Assembly: GCF_000737335.2 (NCBI RefSeq)
Contig: NZ_JMCC02000018.1
Span: forward strand, 1 to 64,000
Direction of reading: 5' to 3'
DNA: 64,000 bases
Source of the DNA: Enhygromyxa salina
Lineage (GTDB): Bacteria; Myxococcota_A; Polyangia; Nannocystales; Nannocystaceae
The translations under genes and the position numbers were made by a program. Position 1 is the stretch's first letter, and every line of letters begins with the position of its first letter. The notes beneath the pieces are model-generated. The model saw nothing but the letters and a program-made list of their open reading frames with translations, was not told the origin of the DNA and searched no databases. This document shows, in pieces, positions 1 through 7,442 of the stretch.

Positions 1-54
1 CCGCAAGCGGGCGAGAAGCCCTCGCCCGAGCTGAAAACAGTTCGCTGCCCAGGG
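1..54 (-). repeat. R1 dispersed intergenic repeat, copy cut by the window edge
   Basis: Read on the minus strand this stretch holds the end of one R1 unit (GGGCAGCGAA) and the start of another (TTTTCAGCTCGGGCGAGG...TCGCCCGCTTGCGG). The core can fold as CGGGCGA-loop-TCGCCCG. The same unit occurs at 20243-20395, 21561-21705 and 63975-64000, always between genes. No coding function is apparent. Small reading frames through it are repeat-derived and not convincing. Confidence 0.8.
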
Positions 55-143
55 AGGACCAGCCGAACGCGACCCGGCTCGAGCAGCCCCGAGCGGGGCT
101 CATGGGGCATCTTGGGACAAGCTGGGTTTCATGAATACTGGGA

Positions 144-791
144 TCACACTTGGGCAGGCGCGGCGGCCTGGCTGCGGTAGCCCTCGAGCAACTCGGTGAG
201 GGCCTTGTATCCGCGGTGTGCGCGGACGCGCAGCGTGCCCTCGCGGACGCCAAGCTCGGTGCTGATCTGGGCCATGCTCTTGCCCTCGATCTTGTGCAGG
301 GTGACGACCTCGCGCTGCGACGGAGGCAGCCCCGCGAGCGCCTGGCGAATGCGGCCAGCGAGGCCGATCTGCCGCTCTTGCTCGACCGCGATCGCCTCGA
401 TGTCGAGGGTGGGGTCGCGCATCGAGTCGAGCAGCTCGGAAGTGTCGTCCCCGGCGGTGTCGAGCTTGACCGCGCGCTCGCGGTAGATCTTGCGCAAGTG
501 GTCGATGGTGGCGTTGCGAGCGATCGTCGAGTACCAGACGGCGACGGCGCGATCTGGATTGGCACCGGCCGGCGCGGCGAACCGCTCGCGGGCGCCGTGG
601 GCCTTCATGAACGCGGTCTGCAGCAGGTCTTCGGCGGTCGCGGGGTTGCTGATCTTGGCGCGGATCTGGGCACGCACGGCCGGGCTCAACCGATGATAGA
701 GCTCGGTGAAGGCCTGTTGGTCTCCGTCGAGGTAGCTGTCCATCAAAGTGGCCAGTCCTGCGTAGCGTTCATCTTGGTCGGTGCGGCTCAT
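144..791 (-). CDS. ECF-type RNA polymerase sigma factor
   Basis: 215 aa. It probably redirects RNA polymerase to a small regulon. A sigma-70 region 2 lies at about residues 30-100 (AEDLLQTAFMKAH, then the WYSTIARNATIDHLRK segment) and a sigma region 4 helix-turn-helix at about 150-205 (LPPSQREVVTLHKIEGKSMAQI, then GVREGTLRVRAHRG). Regions 1 and 3 are absent, as in ECF sigmas. Its start is about 170 bp from the start of the divergent sigma gene at 959, so the two share a control region. No anti-sigma gene is attached to it: the window edge and an R1 repeat follow its 3' end. The target promoters cannot be read from sequence. Confidence 0.9.
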   Translation of the reverse strand: MSRTDQDERYAGLATLMDSYLDGDQQAFTELYHRLSPAVRAQIRAKISNPATAEDLLQTAFMKAHGARERFAAPAGANPDRAVAVWYSTIARNATIDHLRKIYRERAVKLDTAGDDTSELLDSMRDPTLDIEAIAVEQERQIGLAGRIRQALAGLPPSQREVVTLHKIEGKSMAQISTELGVREGTLRVRAHRGYKALTELLEGYRSQAAAPAQV

Positions 792-958
792 GGTGACTCC
801 TGGGTTCGCTCGAACCCGTAGCGTTGGTGCTTGGATGCACGAGCGGCCGTGGAGTTACAGCGCCACCCAAGAAAGTTTGCGGACGCGGTGCGCGGGCGGT
901 TCACCGTCGCCCGCCCAAACAGTCAGGCGGGCCTTGTTTCCGTGGTATCTGGGCTTTG

Positions 959-1621
959 GTGAGCACGGAGGCGGCATCGAGCGCAAGTGGCGCTAACGGG
1001 CCCTCGCTCGACAGCGAGGAGCGCGAGATCATCGAGGGCATGCGCGCGGGTGACGACCGCGCGTTCGAGCGCTTGGTCCGGGCCCACGTGGGTCCGCTTC
1101 GCGCGGTCGCGCTGCGCTTGCTCAAGAACGACGCGGACGCCGACGACATCGTCCAAGAAGCGTTCCTCAGCGCGTTTCGCAATTTCGACAGCTTTCGGGC
1201 TGACTCCCGGCTTCAGACGTGGCTGCACCGCATCGTGGTCAACGGCGCGCTGCAGCGCTTGCGCCGGGCCAAGCACCGCGCCGGTCAGCAGGGCGATGGC
1301 GAGCTCGTCGACGTGAGCGAGCTGCTGCCGCGCTTCGCGGCCAACGGCCACCCAGAGCACTTTTCTCAGCCGTGGGTTCAAACCATAGAAGAACTCGCCA
1401 CTCGCGCAGAGACCCGCGAGCAGGTCCGGCAGATGATTGACAAGCTGCCGGACAACTATCGTACGGTGCTGATCCTGCGCGACATCGAGGAGCTCGACAC
1501 CAGCGAGACCGCCGAGCTGCTCGAGCTCACCCCAGGCACCGTCAAGGTCCGCCTGCATCGAGCCCGGCAAGCGCTGCGAAACCTTCTCGAGCGTGAACTC
1601 GAACTCACCGCCAACGCATGA
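959..1621 (+). CDS. ECF-type RNA polymerase sigma factor (RpoE-like)
   Basis: 220 aa from a GTG start at 959. The frame stays open further upstream to 824, but that extension (Arg/Pro-rich) does not resemble sigma factors. Region 2 is clear at about residues 20-90 (ADDIVQEAFLSAFRNF, LQTWLHRIVVNGALQRLRR), and region 4 at about 160-215 (LPDNYRTVLILRDIEELDTS, LTPGTVKVRLHRARQALR). The spacer between them is longer than in many ECF sigmas. The stop overlaps the start of the zinc-finger protein at 1618 (ATGA), so the two are translationally coupled. This is the usual arrangement for a sigma factor and its anti-sigma regulator. Confidence 0.92.
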   Translation: MSTEAASSASGANGPSLDSEEREIIEGMRAGDDRAFERLVRAHVGPLRAVALRLLKNDADADDIVQEAFLSAFRNFDSFRADSRLQTWLHRIVVNGALQRLRRAKHRAGQQGDGELVDVSELLPRFAANGHPEHFSQPWVQTIEELATRAETREQVRQMIDKLPDNYRTVLILRDIEELDTSETAELLELTPGTVKVRLHRARQALRNLLERELELTANA

Positions 1622-1971
1622 GCGAAGAAGAACACTGCCGCGCCGGAGTGCACGGACATCGGCCCGACATCAGCTGCCGTGAAGTCAGTGAATTCCTGCT
1701 CGCGTATCTCGACCGCGAGCTCGACGAGCCCTCCCGCGCCGAGTTCGAGCTGCACCTGAAGCTGTGTCCGCCATGCGTCAACTACCTCGAAGGCTACCGC
1801 GACACGATCGCGCTGGTGCGGGCCTGCACCCGCGACGACGCCGAGGGGGCCGCCGCAAAGTCCTGTGAGGGGCAGCCCAACCAGCGCCCCAAGAAAGCGC
1901 CACCCGAGGGGCTGATCCAAGCGATCTTGTCCGCGAAGTGTCGCGCGGCCGCCGGGAAATCCAGCGAGTGA
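1618..1971 (+). CDS. zinc-finger anti-sigma-like protein
   Basis: 117 aa. The middle carries the ZAS-type signature: a cysteine near residue 20 (ISCREVSEFLLAYLDRELDE), then HLKLCPPC with the H-x3-C-x2-C spacing of zinc-containing anti-sigma domains, followed by an amphipathic helix. No transmembrane segment follows, so it should be cytoplasmic, unlike many membrane-bound anti-sigmas. It overlaps the preceding sigma gene by 4 bp and the following exonuclease gene by 4 bp (GTGA at 1968). I infer that it binds and inhibits the sigma factor encoded just upstream. The C-terminal 50 residues are Lys/Ala-rich and not recognised. Confidence 0.8.
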   Translation: MSEEEHCRAGVHGHRPDISCREVSEFLLAYLDRELDEPSRAEFELHLKLCPPCVNYLEGYRDTIALVRACTRDDAEGAAAKSCEGQPNQRPKKAPPEGLIQAILSAKCRAAAGKSSE

Positions 1972-2789
1972 GCAGTCGTCGCTCGCTGGGCGCGGCCAAG
2001 CCCATCACGATCTTGTCGTGGAACGTCAACGGGCTGCGCGCCGTGGCAAAGAAAGGCTTTCGCAGCTGGCTCGACGGCAGCGGCGCCGAGATCGTTGCTC
2101 TGCAAGAGGTTCGCGCCCGCCACGAGCAGCTGCCGGACGACCTGCGCGAGCCCGACAACTGGCACACCCACGTGGTCGCGGGCGAGCGGCCGGGCTACGC
2201 CGGCGTTGGAATGTACTGCGCCCGCGCGCCCGACCGGCACGAGCCCGCGCTGGGGATCCCACGCTTTGACACGGAGGGGCGGGTACAGATCGCCCGGTTT
2301 GGCCGGCTCACGATCGTCAACGCCTACTTCCCCAACGGCAACGGGCGCGAGCGCGACAACAGCCGCGTGCCCTACAAGCTCGACTTCTATCGGGCGGTGT
2401 TCGATCTGGTCCAGCGTCGGCGCAAGGCTGGGCAGCGCGTGCTGGTGATGGGCGACTTCAACACCGCCGTCCGCGAGATCGACCTCGCCCGTCCCAAGCA
2501 GAACAAGAAGACCTCGGGGTTCTTGATCGAGGAGCGCGACGAGCTCGAGCGGTGGTTGGCGGCGGGCTGGGTCGACAGCTTTCGAGAGTTCGAGCCGGGC
2601 GCCGGACACTACTCGTGGTGGTCACAGCGAGGCACGGCGCGGGCTCGCAACATCGGCTGGCGCATCGACTACGTGCTCACGTCGCCGAACTTGCGGCCGT
2701 ACTTGCGCGGTGCCTTCATTCGGCCGGACGTGCTTGGGTCTGACCACGCGCCGATCGGTGTCGAGCTGGATCCCGCAGTGTTTGATTGA
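1968..2789 (+). CDS. xthA: exodeoxyribonuclease III (AP endonuclease)
   Basis: 273 aa from GTG at 1968, which overlaps the upstream stop. An ATG at 1938 is possible but lies well inside the anti-sigma gene. The EEP nuclease motifs appear in order: ILSWNVNGLRA near the start, LQEVRA (metal-binding Glu), NAYFPNG, GDFNTA (catalytic Asp/Asn), RIDYVLTSP, and GSDHAPIGVELD (catalytic His) at the end. Length matches the XthA/ExoA family (about 250-280 aa). It cleaves DNA at abasic sites and degrades 3' ends during base excision repair. Overlap with a sigma/anti-sigma pair suggests joint transcription, possibly stress-linked, but this is inference. Confidence 0.95.
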   Translation: MSSRRSLGAAKPITILSWNVNGLRAVAKKGFRSWLDGSGAEIVALQEVRARHEQLPDDLREPDNWHTHVVAGERPGYAGVGMYCARAPDRHEPALGIPRFDTEGRVQIARFGRLTIVNAYFPNGNGRERDNSRVPYKLDFYRAVFDLVQRRRKAGQRVLVMGDFNTAVREIDLARPKQNKKTSGFLIEERDELERWLAAGWVDSFREFEPGAGHYSWWSQRGTARARNIGWRIDYVLTSPNLRPYLRGAFIRPDVLGSDHAPIGVELDPAVFD

Positions 2790-2957
2790 ACGCGCTGGCC
2801 ACTCATGGCTGGACGCACTGCTTGCCCTCAGCATCCGAAGGGTGCTCCAGCTCCACCGCGGTCTGCCGACGGTTCAGCGGACGGGATCATTGTTTCACCA
2901 GCGCGATGTGCGTTCGACCCAATGACAACCACCACATCGGTGGGTTAGCGTCCCCGC

Positions 2958-4871
2958 ATGCGCAAGCCCTCGTCCCCCCCGCTCGTGCTCGCTGCTCTCG
3001 CCTCGTCGCTGGTCTTGCTCGGCTGCTCCCAGAAACCGGCTGGCGCCAAGGCCGACGGCAAGGCCGACCCCCAGGCCAAGACCGACGCCAAGTCTGGTGA
3101 GACCGCTGCGGTCGACGCGGGCGCCGACAAGCCCACCCCCGAGCAGGCCAAGGCGTTCGTGACCGAGGTCGACGCCAAGCTGCGCGAGCTGTGGACGGCC
3201 GAGTCCAAGGCCGCGTGGACCAACGCGACCGACATCACCGACGAGCACGCGGCGGCCGTGGCCGCGGCCAGCGAGCAGTCGATGGCCTACATCGGCCAAG
3301 CGATCAAGGACGCGCGCGAGTTCGATGGCGTCGAGGCCGACCCGGACACGCTCCGCCAACTCCACTTGCTCAAGGTCGCGACCACGTTGCCCGCGCCCAA
3401 CGACCCGGCCAAGCGCAAAGAGCTGGCCGAGACCGCGACCAAGCTCGACAGCATGTACGGCTCGGCCAAGTGGGGTGACTGCAGCGATCCCAGGGGCCCG
3501 GCCTGCAAGGACATGGGGCAGGCAATGGAGATCATCTCGAGCAGCGACGACTACGACGAGCTGCTCGCTGCGTGGGAGGGCTGGCGGACGGTGGCACCGC
3601 CGATGCGGCCGCTGTATCAGCGCTTCGCCGAGCTCGGCAACGAGGGCGCGCGCGACATCGGCTACAAGGACGTCGGCGAGCTGTGGCGCTCGGGCTACGA
3701 CATGACCCCGGCCGAGTTCGAGGCCGAGATGGAGCGGCTGTGGCAGCAGGTCAAGCCGCTCTACACCCAGCTGCATTGCCACGCGCGCGCCAAGCTCGGT
3801 GAGAAGTACGGCGTCGACAAGGTCCCCGCCGACGGCATGATCCCCGCGCACCTGGTCGGCAACCTGTGGGCGCAAGAGTGGCCCAACATCTATGACGACA
3901 TGATCCCGTACAAGGATCAGCCAAGCATCGACGTGACCGAGGGCTTGAAGAAGGCCAAGTTCGACGAGCACAAGATGGTCAAGACCGCCGAGGGCTTCTT
4001 CGTGTCGCTAGGCATGGACCCGCTGCCGGACAGCTTCTGGGAGCGCTCGTTGTTCGTCCAGCCCGAGGGCCGCGACGTCCAGTGTCACGCGAGCGCGTGG
4101 GACGTTGACTACAACAACGATCTGCGCATCAAGATGTGCATCAAGATCGACATGGAGGACTTCGTCACGATCCACCATGAGCTCGGGCACAACTACTACT
4201 ATCAGAACTACTACACCAAGCCGATGCTGTTTCAGGCCGGGGCCAACGACGGCTTCCACGAAGGCATCGGCGACACGCTCGCGCTCTCGGTCACGCCCGC
4301 GTACCTGCAGAGCATGGGGCTGCTGTCCGAGATCAGCGAAGATCCCAAGGCGGTGATCAACAAGCAGCTCGCGGACGGGCTCGAGAAGATCGCGTTCTTG
4401 CCCTTTGGTCTGCTGATCGATCGCTGGCGCTGGGGCGTGTTCTCGGGCGAGATCAAGCCCGAGGAGTACAACGCCGCGTGGTGGAAGCTTCGCAACGAGT
4501 ACCAGGGTGTGGCGGCGCCGGTCGAACGCAGCGAGGCCGACTTCGACCCCGGCGCGAAGTATCACATCCCCGCCAACACGCCCTACGCTCGCTACTTCCT
4601 CGCGAGGATCTTGCAGTTCCAATTTCACAAGGCGCTGTGCGACGCCGCCGGCCACGAAGGTCCGCTCCACACCTGCTCGATCTACGGCAGCAAGGAGGCC
4701 GGGAAGAAGCTCAAGGCCATGCTCGCCATGGGTGCCAGCCAGCCCTGGCCCGCCGCGCTCGAGGCGATCGCTGGCACGCGCAAGATGGACGCTGGGCCGA
4801 TGCTCGAGTACTTCGAGCCGCTTCAGGAGTACCTGAGCCAGGAAAACCAGGGCCGCACCTGCGGCTGGTAA
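2958..4871 (+). CDS. M2-family peptidyl-dipeptidase (ACE-like) lipoprotein
   Basis: 637 aa. An N-terminal signal ends in a lipobox (VLLGC), followed by a Lys/Ala/Asp-rich linker to about residue 55, so the enzyme should be tethered outside the cytoplasmic membrane. The zinc site is complete: H407-E408-x-x-H411 in TIHHELGHNYYYQNYY and the third ligand E435 in FHEGIGDTL, 28 residues later as in angiotensin-converting enzyme. Family members remove C-terminal dipeptides from oligopeptides; the natural substrate here is unknown. The gene stands alone, with about 170 bp of unremarkable sequence before it and an AT-richer stretch behind it. Confidence 0.92.
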   Translation: MRKPSSPPLVLAALASSLVLLGCSQKPAGAKADGKADPQAKTDAKSGETAAVDAGADKPTPEQAKAFVTEVDAKLRELWTAESKAAWTNATDITDEHAAAVAAASEQSMAYIGQAIKDAREFDGVEADPDTLRQLHLLKVATTLPAPNDPAKRKELAETATKLDSMYGSAKWGDCSDPRGPACKDMGQAMEIISSSDDYDELLAAWEGWRTVAPPMRPLYQRFAELGNEGARDIGYKDVGELWRSGYDMTPAEFEAEMERLWQQVKPLYTQLHCHARAKLGEKYGVDKVPADGMIPAHLVGNLWAQEWPNIYDDMIPYKDQPSIDVTEGLKKAKFDEHKMVKTAEGFFVSLGMDPLPDSFWERSLFVQPEGRDVQCHASAWDVDYNNDLRIKMCIKIDMEDFVTIHHELGHNYYYQNYYTKPMLFQAGANDGFHEGIGDTLALSVTPAYLQSMGLLSEISEDPKAVINKQLADGLEKIAFLPFGLLIDRWRWGVFSGEIKPEEYNAAWWKLRNEYQGVAAPVERSEADFDPGAKYHIPANTPYARYFLARILQFQFHKALCDAAGHEGPLHTCSIYGSKEAGKKLKAMLAMGASQPWPAALEAIAGTRKMDAGPMLEYFEPLQEYLSQENQGRTCGW

Positions 4872-5048
4872 CGCAGATGCGTACGCCGCGCGGCGTGTGA
4901 CACCCCCAGGAGCCAGCCAATTTTGGCGGCAAATCAGGAAACCACAAAACTACCTCACGCACGCGCCTTTTGGCGGTTGGCGCCAAGCGCGGGCCTCAAA
5001 TGAGCTTGAATCATAAGTTGCTGCGCACATCGGGCTCTTTGGCCGTTA

Positions 5049-5078
5049 TTGTAAACGTAGTTCAGACCACGCTATAAT
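5049..5078 (+). promoter_or_regulatory. candidate sigma-70 promoter in AT-richer gap 4872-5194
   Basis: A perfect -10 hexamer TATAAT lies at 5073-5078, with TTGTAA at 5049-5054 as a -35 (18-bp spacer). It would start a transcript near 5085 and give a leader of about 110 nt before the gene at 5195. The 323-bp gap is noticeably more AT-rich than its surroundings and holds a TTGGCGCCAA palindrome at 4977-4986. I see no other gene in it. Confidence 0.55.
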
Positions 5079-5194
5079 TGCCGCCATACGACCCCAACTC
5101 CGCGAAACAGGCGCATGTTTGCCAGGTGACAATCTGCGCGTAATGATGCTGTGCATGCTCAAAACCGGCACCAACCAGTCAAGAGGTCCCGCTA

Positions 5195-5617
5195 ATGTCT
5201 AGAAAGAAGACCTTTCCGTGCGGACACAACGGAAAGGGACGTTTTTGTCACCACTGCGCGGCGCTCAAGGCCAACGAGGGCGCCTCAAACGGCAGTAGCT
5301 CATCCTCTAAAGACGAGCTCGATCCCGCCGAAGACAAAGAGGCGTGGCGCGAGGCGTTCGAGCAAGACCCGATCCCCCTGGCGCATCTGCCCAACAAAGG
5401 GCTTGTACGCAAGGCCAGGGTGATCTTGGAGGAGATCGGTAAGGGCGCCCCGTGGCATCAGTTCAACGGTAAGCGGCTGCAGCACGATCGAAACGTGGTC
5501 AGCGTTCCGTTAGGGCGCCGCTATCGGATCCTGTTTCGGACGGACGACGGCGCGCCTCAGCCAGTCGAGGTGATGTCACACGAGTCCTATAACGGGACCA
5601 AGCCCGGCCGCCGCTAG
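5195..5617 (+). CDS. zinc-ribbon protein with RelE/ParE-like C-terminal domain
   Basis: 140 aa. Residues 8-22 form a compact zinc-binding knuckle (CGHNGKGRFCHHC). A Ser-rich acidic linker follows (about 30-50). The last 80 residues look like a small RelE/ParE-type fold: two helices (LVRKARVILEEI), then LGRRYRILFR and a final strand with SHESYN. I infer a toxin-like or RNA-binding domain; the fold call is from pattern only. No antitoxin-sized partner lies on either side. A good promoter stands upstream and a rho-independent terminator (5721) downstream, so it is probably a single-gene transcript. The AT-richer surroundings suggest acquired DNA. Confidence 0.6.
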   Translation: MSRKKTFPCGHNGKGRFCHHCAALKANEGASNGSSSSSKDELDPAEDKEAWREAFEQDPIPLAHLPNKGLVRKARVILEEIGKGAPWHQFNGKRLQHDRNVVSVPLGRRYRILFRTDDGAPQPVEVMSHESYNGTKPGRR

Positions 5618-5620
5618 CCA

Positions 5621-5810
5621 TTCTTGACCCCCACAGAGACCTTGGCCCTTCGCCGACTGCAGCCGCTTCGCGTCTGGTCGCTCCGCTCCTCGGGGCTGGC
5701 TGTTCGCATCCGCATGTGTGGCCCCCTACAAGGGGGCTTCGTTTTAGACCCCGCGGCCGGTTTGGCACTTCGCGGGTGACTCGCTTCGCTCGCTCGCGGG
5801 GGCGCTCGAG
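5621..5810 (+). repeat. R2 dispersed intergenic repeat, two partial units
   Basis: The first unit begins at about 5626 (GACCCCCACAG), carries CTTCG- and TCGCTCCGCTCC-type stretches and ends in the terminator at 5721. A second partial unit at 5745-5810 repeats GCACTTCGCGGGTGACTCGC and TTCGCTCGCTCGC. The same order of blocks occurs at 21449-21557 and, inverted, at 24062-24120. It lies only between genes. Confidence 0.7.
5721..5745 (+). terminator. rho-independent terminator
   Basis: GCCCCCT-ACA-AGGGGGC (7-bp stem, 3-nt loop) is followed by TTCGTTTT. It lies about 100 bp behind the gene at 5195-5617 and is part of an R2 repeat. The R2 copy at 21541 keeps the stem and has a better T tract. Confidence 0.75.
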
Positions 5811-5818
5811 ACACTGGG

Positions 5819-5986
5819 CTAGAGCGCCGATCAGTTTGGAGTCGCGTCGTCAGGTGCGTCTGGGGCCGTTCCTGACTAGGAGGGAGGCCGAAGCTGTATC
5901 CGGCATACTGCGAGCGCCGACCGACAACGGCAGGGGCGGTCCCAGATGTGCCTGGCGTCGTGAATTCAAACTGATTGGCGCTCTAG
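5819..5986 (+). repeat. 168-bp long inverted repeat, candidate structured RNA or MITE-like element
   Basis: The left arm 5819-5874 pairs with the right arm 5931-5986 over 56 positions: 44 Watson-Crick pairs, 10 G.T(U) pairs and 2 mismatches (5841/5964 and 5847/5958). The outer ends are CTAGAGCGCC. The 56-nt loop (5875-5930) contains a smaller GCCG/CGGC hairpin. All ten wobble positions are G.U only when read as plus-strand RNA; in minus-strand RNA they would be A.C mismatches. The right end supplies the TAG stop of the MDR gene (5983-5985). I see no second full copy in the window. Whether it is transcribed is unknown; it follows the gene at 5195 and an R2 terminator. Confidence 0.85.
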
Positions 5987-6945
5987 GAAGTCTTGGCGGG
6001 CGTGAACACGACGCGGCCGCGCAGGCCGGGTTGCTCGGCCATCGCCAACGCGGCGGGCCACTGATCCAAGCTGAACCGAGCGGCGACTTGCTCGTGCAGA
6101 TCCATGGCCGCCAGCGCCTCGAGTTCGGATCGCATCCGGGCGTAGCCGGCGGTCTCGGCCCAGCGGTGCAGCCAGAACCCGCGCACGCGGATGTCCTTGA
6201 ACACGAGCTGGTCGACTGGCAACTGGACGGGCTTGCGGCTCGCGGCGCCGTAGACGATCAGCTCGCCACCAAGGCGCAAGCACGAGCCCAACAACCCGGA
6301 GGTCTCGCCGCCGCTGCCATCAAAAGCAACGCGTGGGAGCCCGAGCCCCAGCGCACTCAGCCGCGCTTGTACGCCGGGTTCACGGACCAGCACGTTGTCG
6401 GCCCCAAGCCCCCATAGCTCGGCGATCGGCTCGCGCGTGCCGACCAGGGCGACGCTTCGAAGCCCGCGATCTCGCGCGAGCACGGTCAAGTAGCGGCCGA
6501 CCGAGCCGGCCCCGGGGGAGTGCAAGAAGCACTCGCCGGGCTCGAGATCCGCAAGCAACACCGCAGCGGTCAGCGCTTCGATCCGCAGGGTGCACGCCCG
6601 CACGGGATCGCGATGCGCCGAGAGTGGCACCAGCGTCTCGGCCGGGGTCACCAGTCGCTCACACCACGCGCCAACTCGCACAGGCAGCAGCACGACGCTG
6701 CCAACCTCGGGCTCGCGCACCCCCTGTCCATGTTCGACGACCAGCCCGACACCCTGCGCGCCGGGGATCCCACTCGCGGGACGCAGCGGGTACAGACCGC
6801 GCAAGCTCAGTCGATCGATCGGTGAGATCGGGGCGGCCAGCACCTCGATCAGCACCTCGCCTTCGCGCGGCTGCGGCTCGGGCAACTCGACGAGCTCGAG
6901 CAGCGGCCCGGACCCGCCGGGAGGATTGCAGCGGAGCGCTCGCAA
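5983..6945 (-). CDS. MDR-superfamily zinc-independent oxidoreductase (quinone/enoyl reductase-like)
   Basis: 320 aa. The N-terminal GroES-like half contains PISPIDRLSLRGLYPLRP and GAQGVGLVVEHG, which resembles mitochondrial-type enoyl reductases (MECR/ETR) and quinone oxidoreductases. The Cys/His ligands of catalytic or structural zinc are not evident. The Rossmann half has a nucleotide-binding stretch GAGSVGRYLTVLARDRG at about residues 145-160, so NAD(P)H-dependent reduction of a quinone or enoyl substrate is likely. The exact substrate is not predictable. The stop codon lies in the end of the inverted repeat 5819-5986, as if that element had been inserted at the 3' end of the gene. Confidence 0.8.
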   Translation of the reverse strand: MRALRCNPPGGSGPLLELVELPEPQPREGEVLIEVLAAPISPIDRLSLRGLYPLRPASGIPGAQGVGLVVEHGQGVREPEVGSVVLLPVRVGAWCERLVTPAETLVPLSAHRDPVRACTLRIEALTAAVLLADLEPGECFLHSPGAGSVGRYLTVLARDRGLRSVALVGTREPIAELWGLGADNVLVREPGVQARLSALGLGLPRVAFDGSGGETSGLLGSCLRLGGELIVYGAASRKPVQLPVDQLVFKDIRVRGFWLHRWAETAGYARMRSELEALAAMDLHEQVAARFSLDQWPAALAMAEQPGLRGRVVFTPAKTS

Positions 6946-7010
6946 GCCGGCAGTCTACTGTTTCGGCTCGGTCGAGGCAGCTAGGTCGGCCGCTGTCAGA
7001 GAGGCGGCCC

Positions 7011-7415
7011 TCAGAGCATGGCTTCGATCCGCGCTTCGATCGCGGGCGCGATCAGCTGGGTGAAGCGCTCGGCCTCGCCGCCGGTCAGCCACCACGCGAT
7101 CAAGGCCTCGAGCGCGGTCGCGGCTCGATACGCCCGGACGTTGCGGCCGCCCCGACCGCTGCCGCGGACGCTGGTGTTGCGGGCGCGGCCGACGACGTTG
7201 AGCTCATCCTCGCGCAGCGCTCCGGCCTCGAGCAACCCGGCGAGCAGCTCGGCCTGGGCCTCGGCGTTGACGATGCGCGCGCGCAGCTTGTCGAGGCGGT
7301 CGGTCGGGTAGTCCCCGCGCTGGCTCAGCCGCAGCCGGACCTCACGCTCGAACTCGGCGTCTCCGAGCCACGCCAGCGTGCGGATCGATCGACCGCGCAG
7401 GTTGGATGCCGGCAT
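7011..7415 (-). CDS. mrnC: Mini-ribonuclease 3 (RNase III-domain protein)
   Basis: 134 aa, the size of Mini-III, which has an RNase III catalytic domain but no dsRNA-binding domain. Family motifs are present in order: LAWLGDAEFEREVRLRL (catalytic Asp in LGDA), NAEAQAELLAGL, the VVGRARNTSV block, and YRAATALEALIAWWL (catalytic Glu). In Bacillus, Mini-III matures 23S rRNA ends; here it would act as a dimer on double-stranded RNA. It is divergently arranged with the DMT transporter gene at 7443, only 27 bp apart. Mini-III is best known in Firmicutes and cyanobacteria, so its presence in this genome is notable. The identification rests on motif recognition. Confidence 0.82.
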   Translation of the reverse strand: MPASNLRGRSIRTLAWLGDAEFEREVRLRLSQRGDYPTDRLDKLRARIVNAEAQAELLAGLLEAGALREDELNVVGRARNTSVRGSGRGGRNVRAYRAATALEALIAWWLTGGEAERFTQLIAPAIEARIEAML

Positions 7416-7442
7416 CGGCGGAAGCTAACATGTAGCCCAAGC

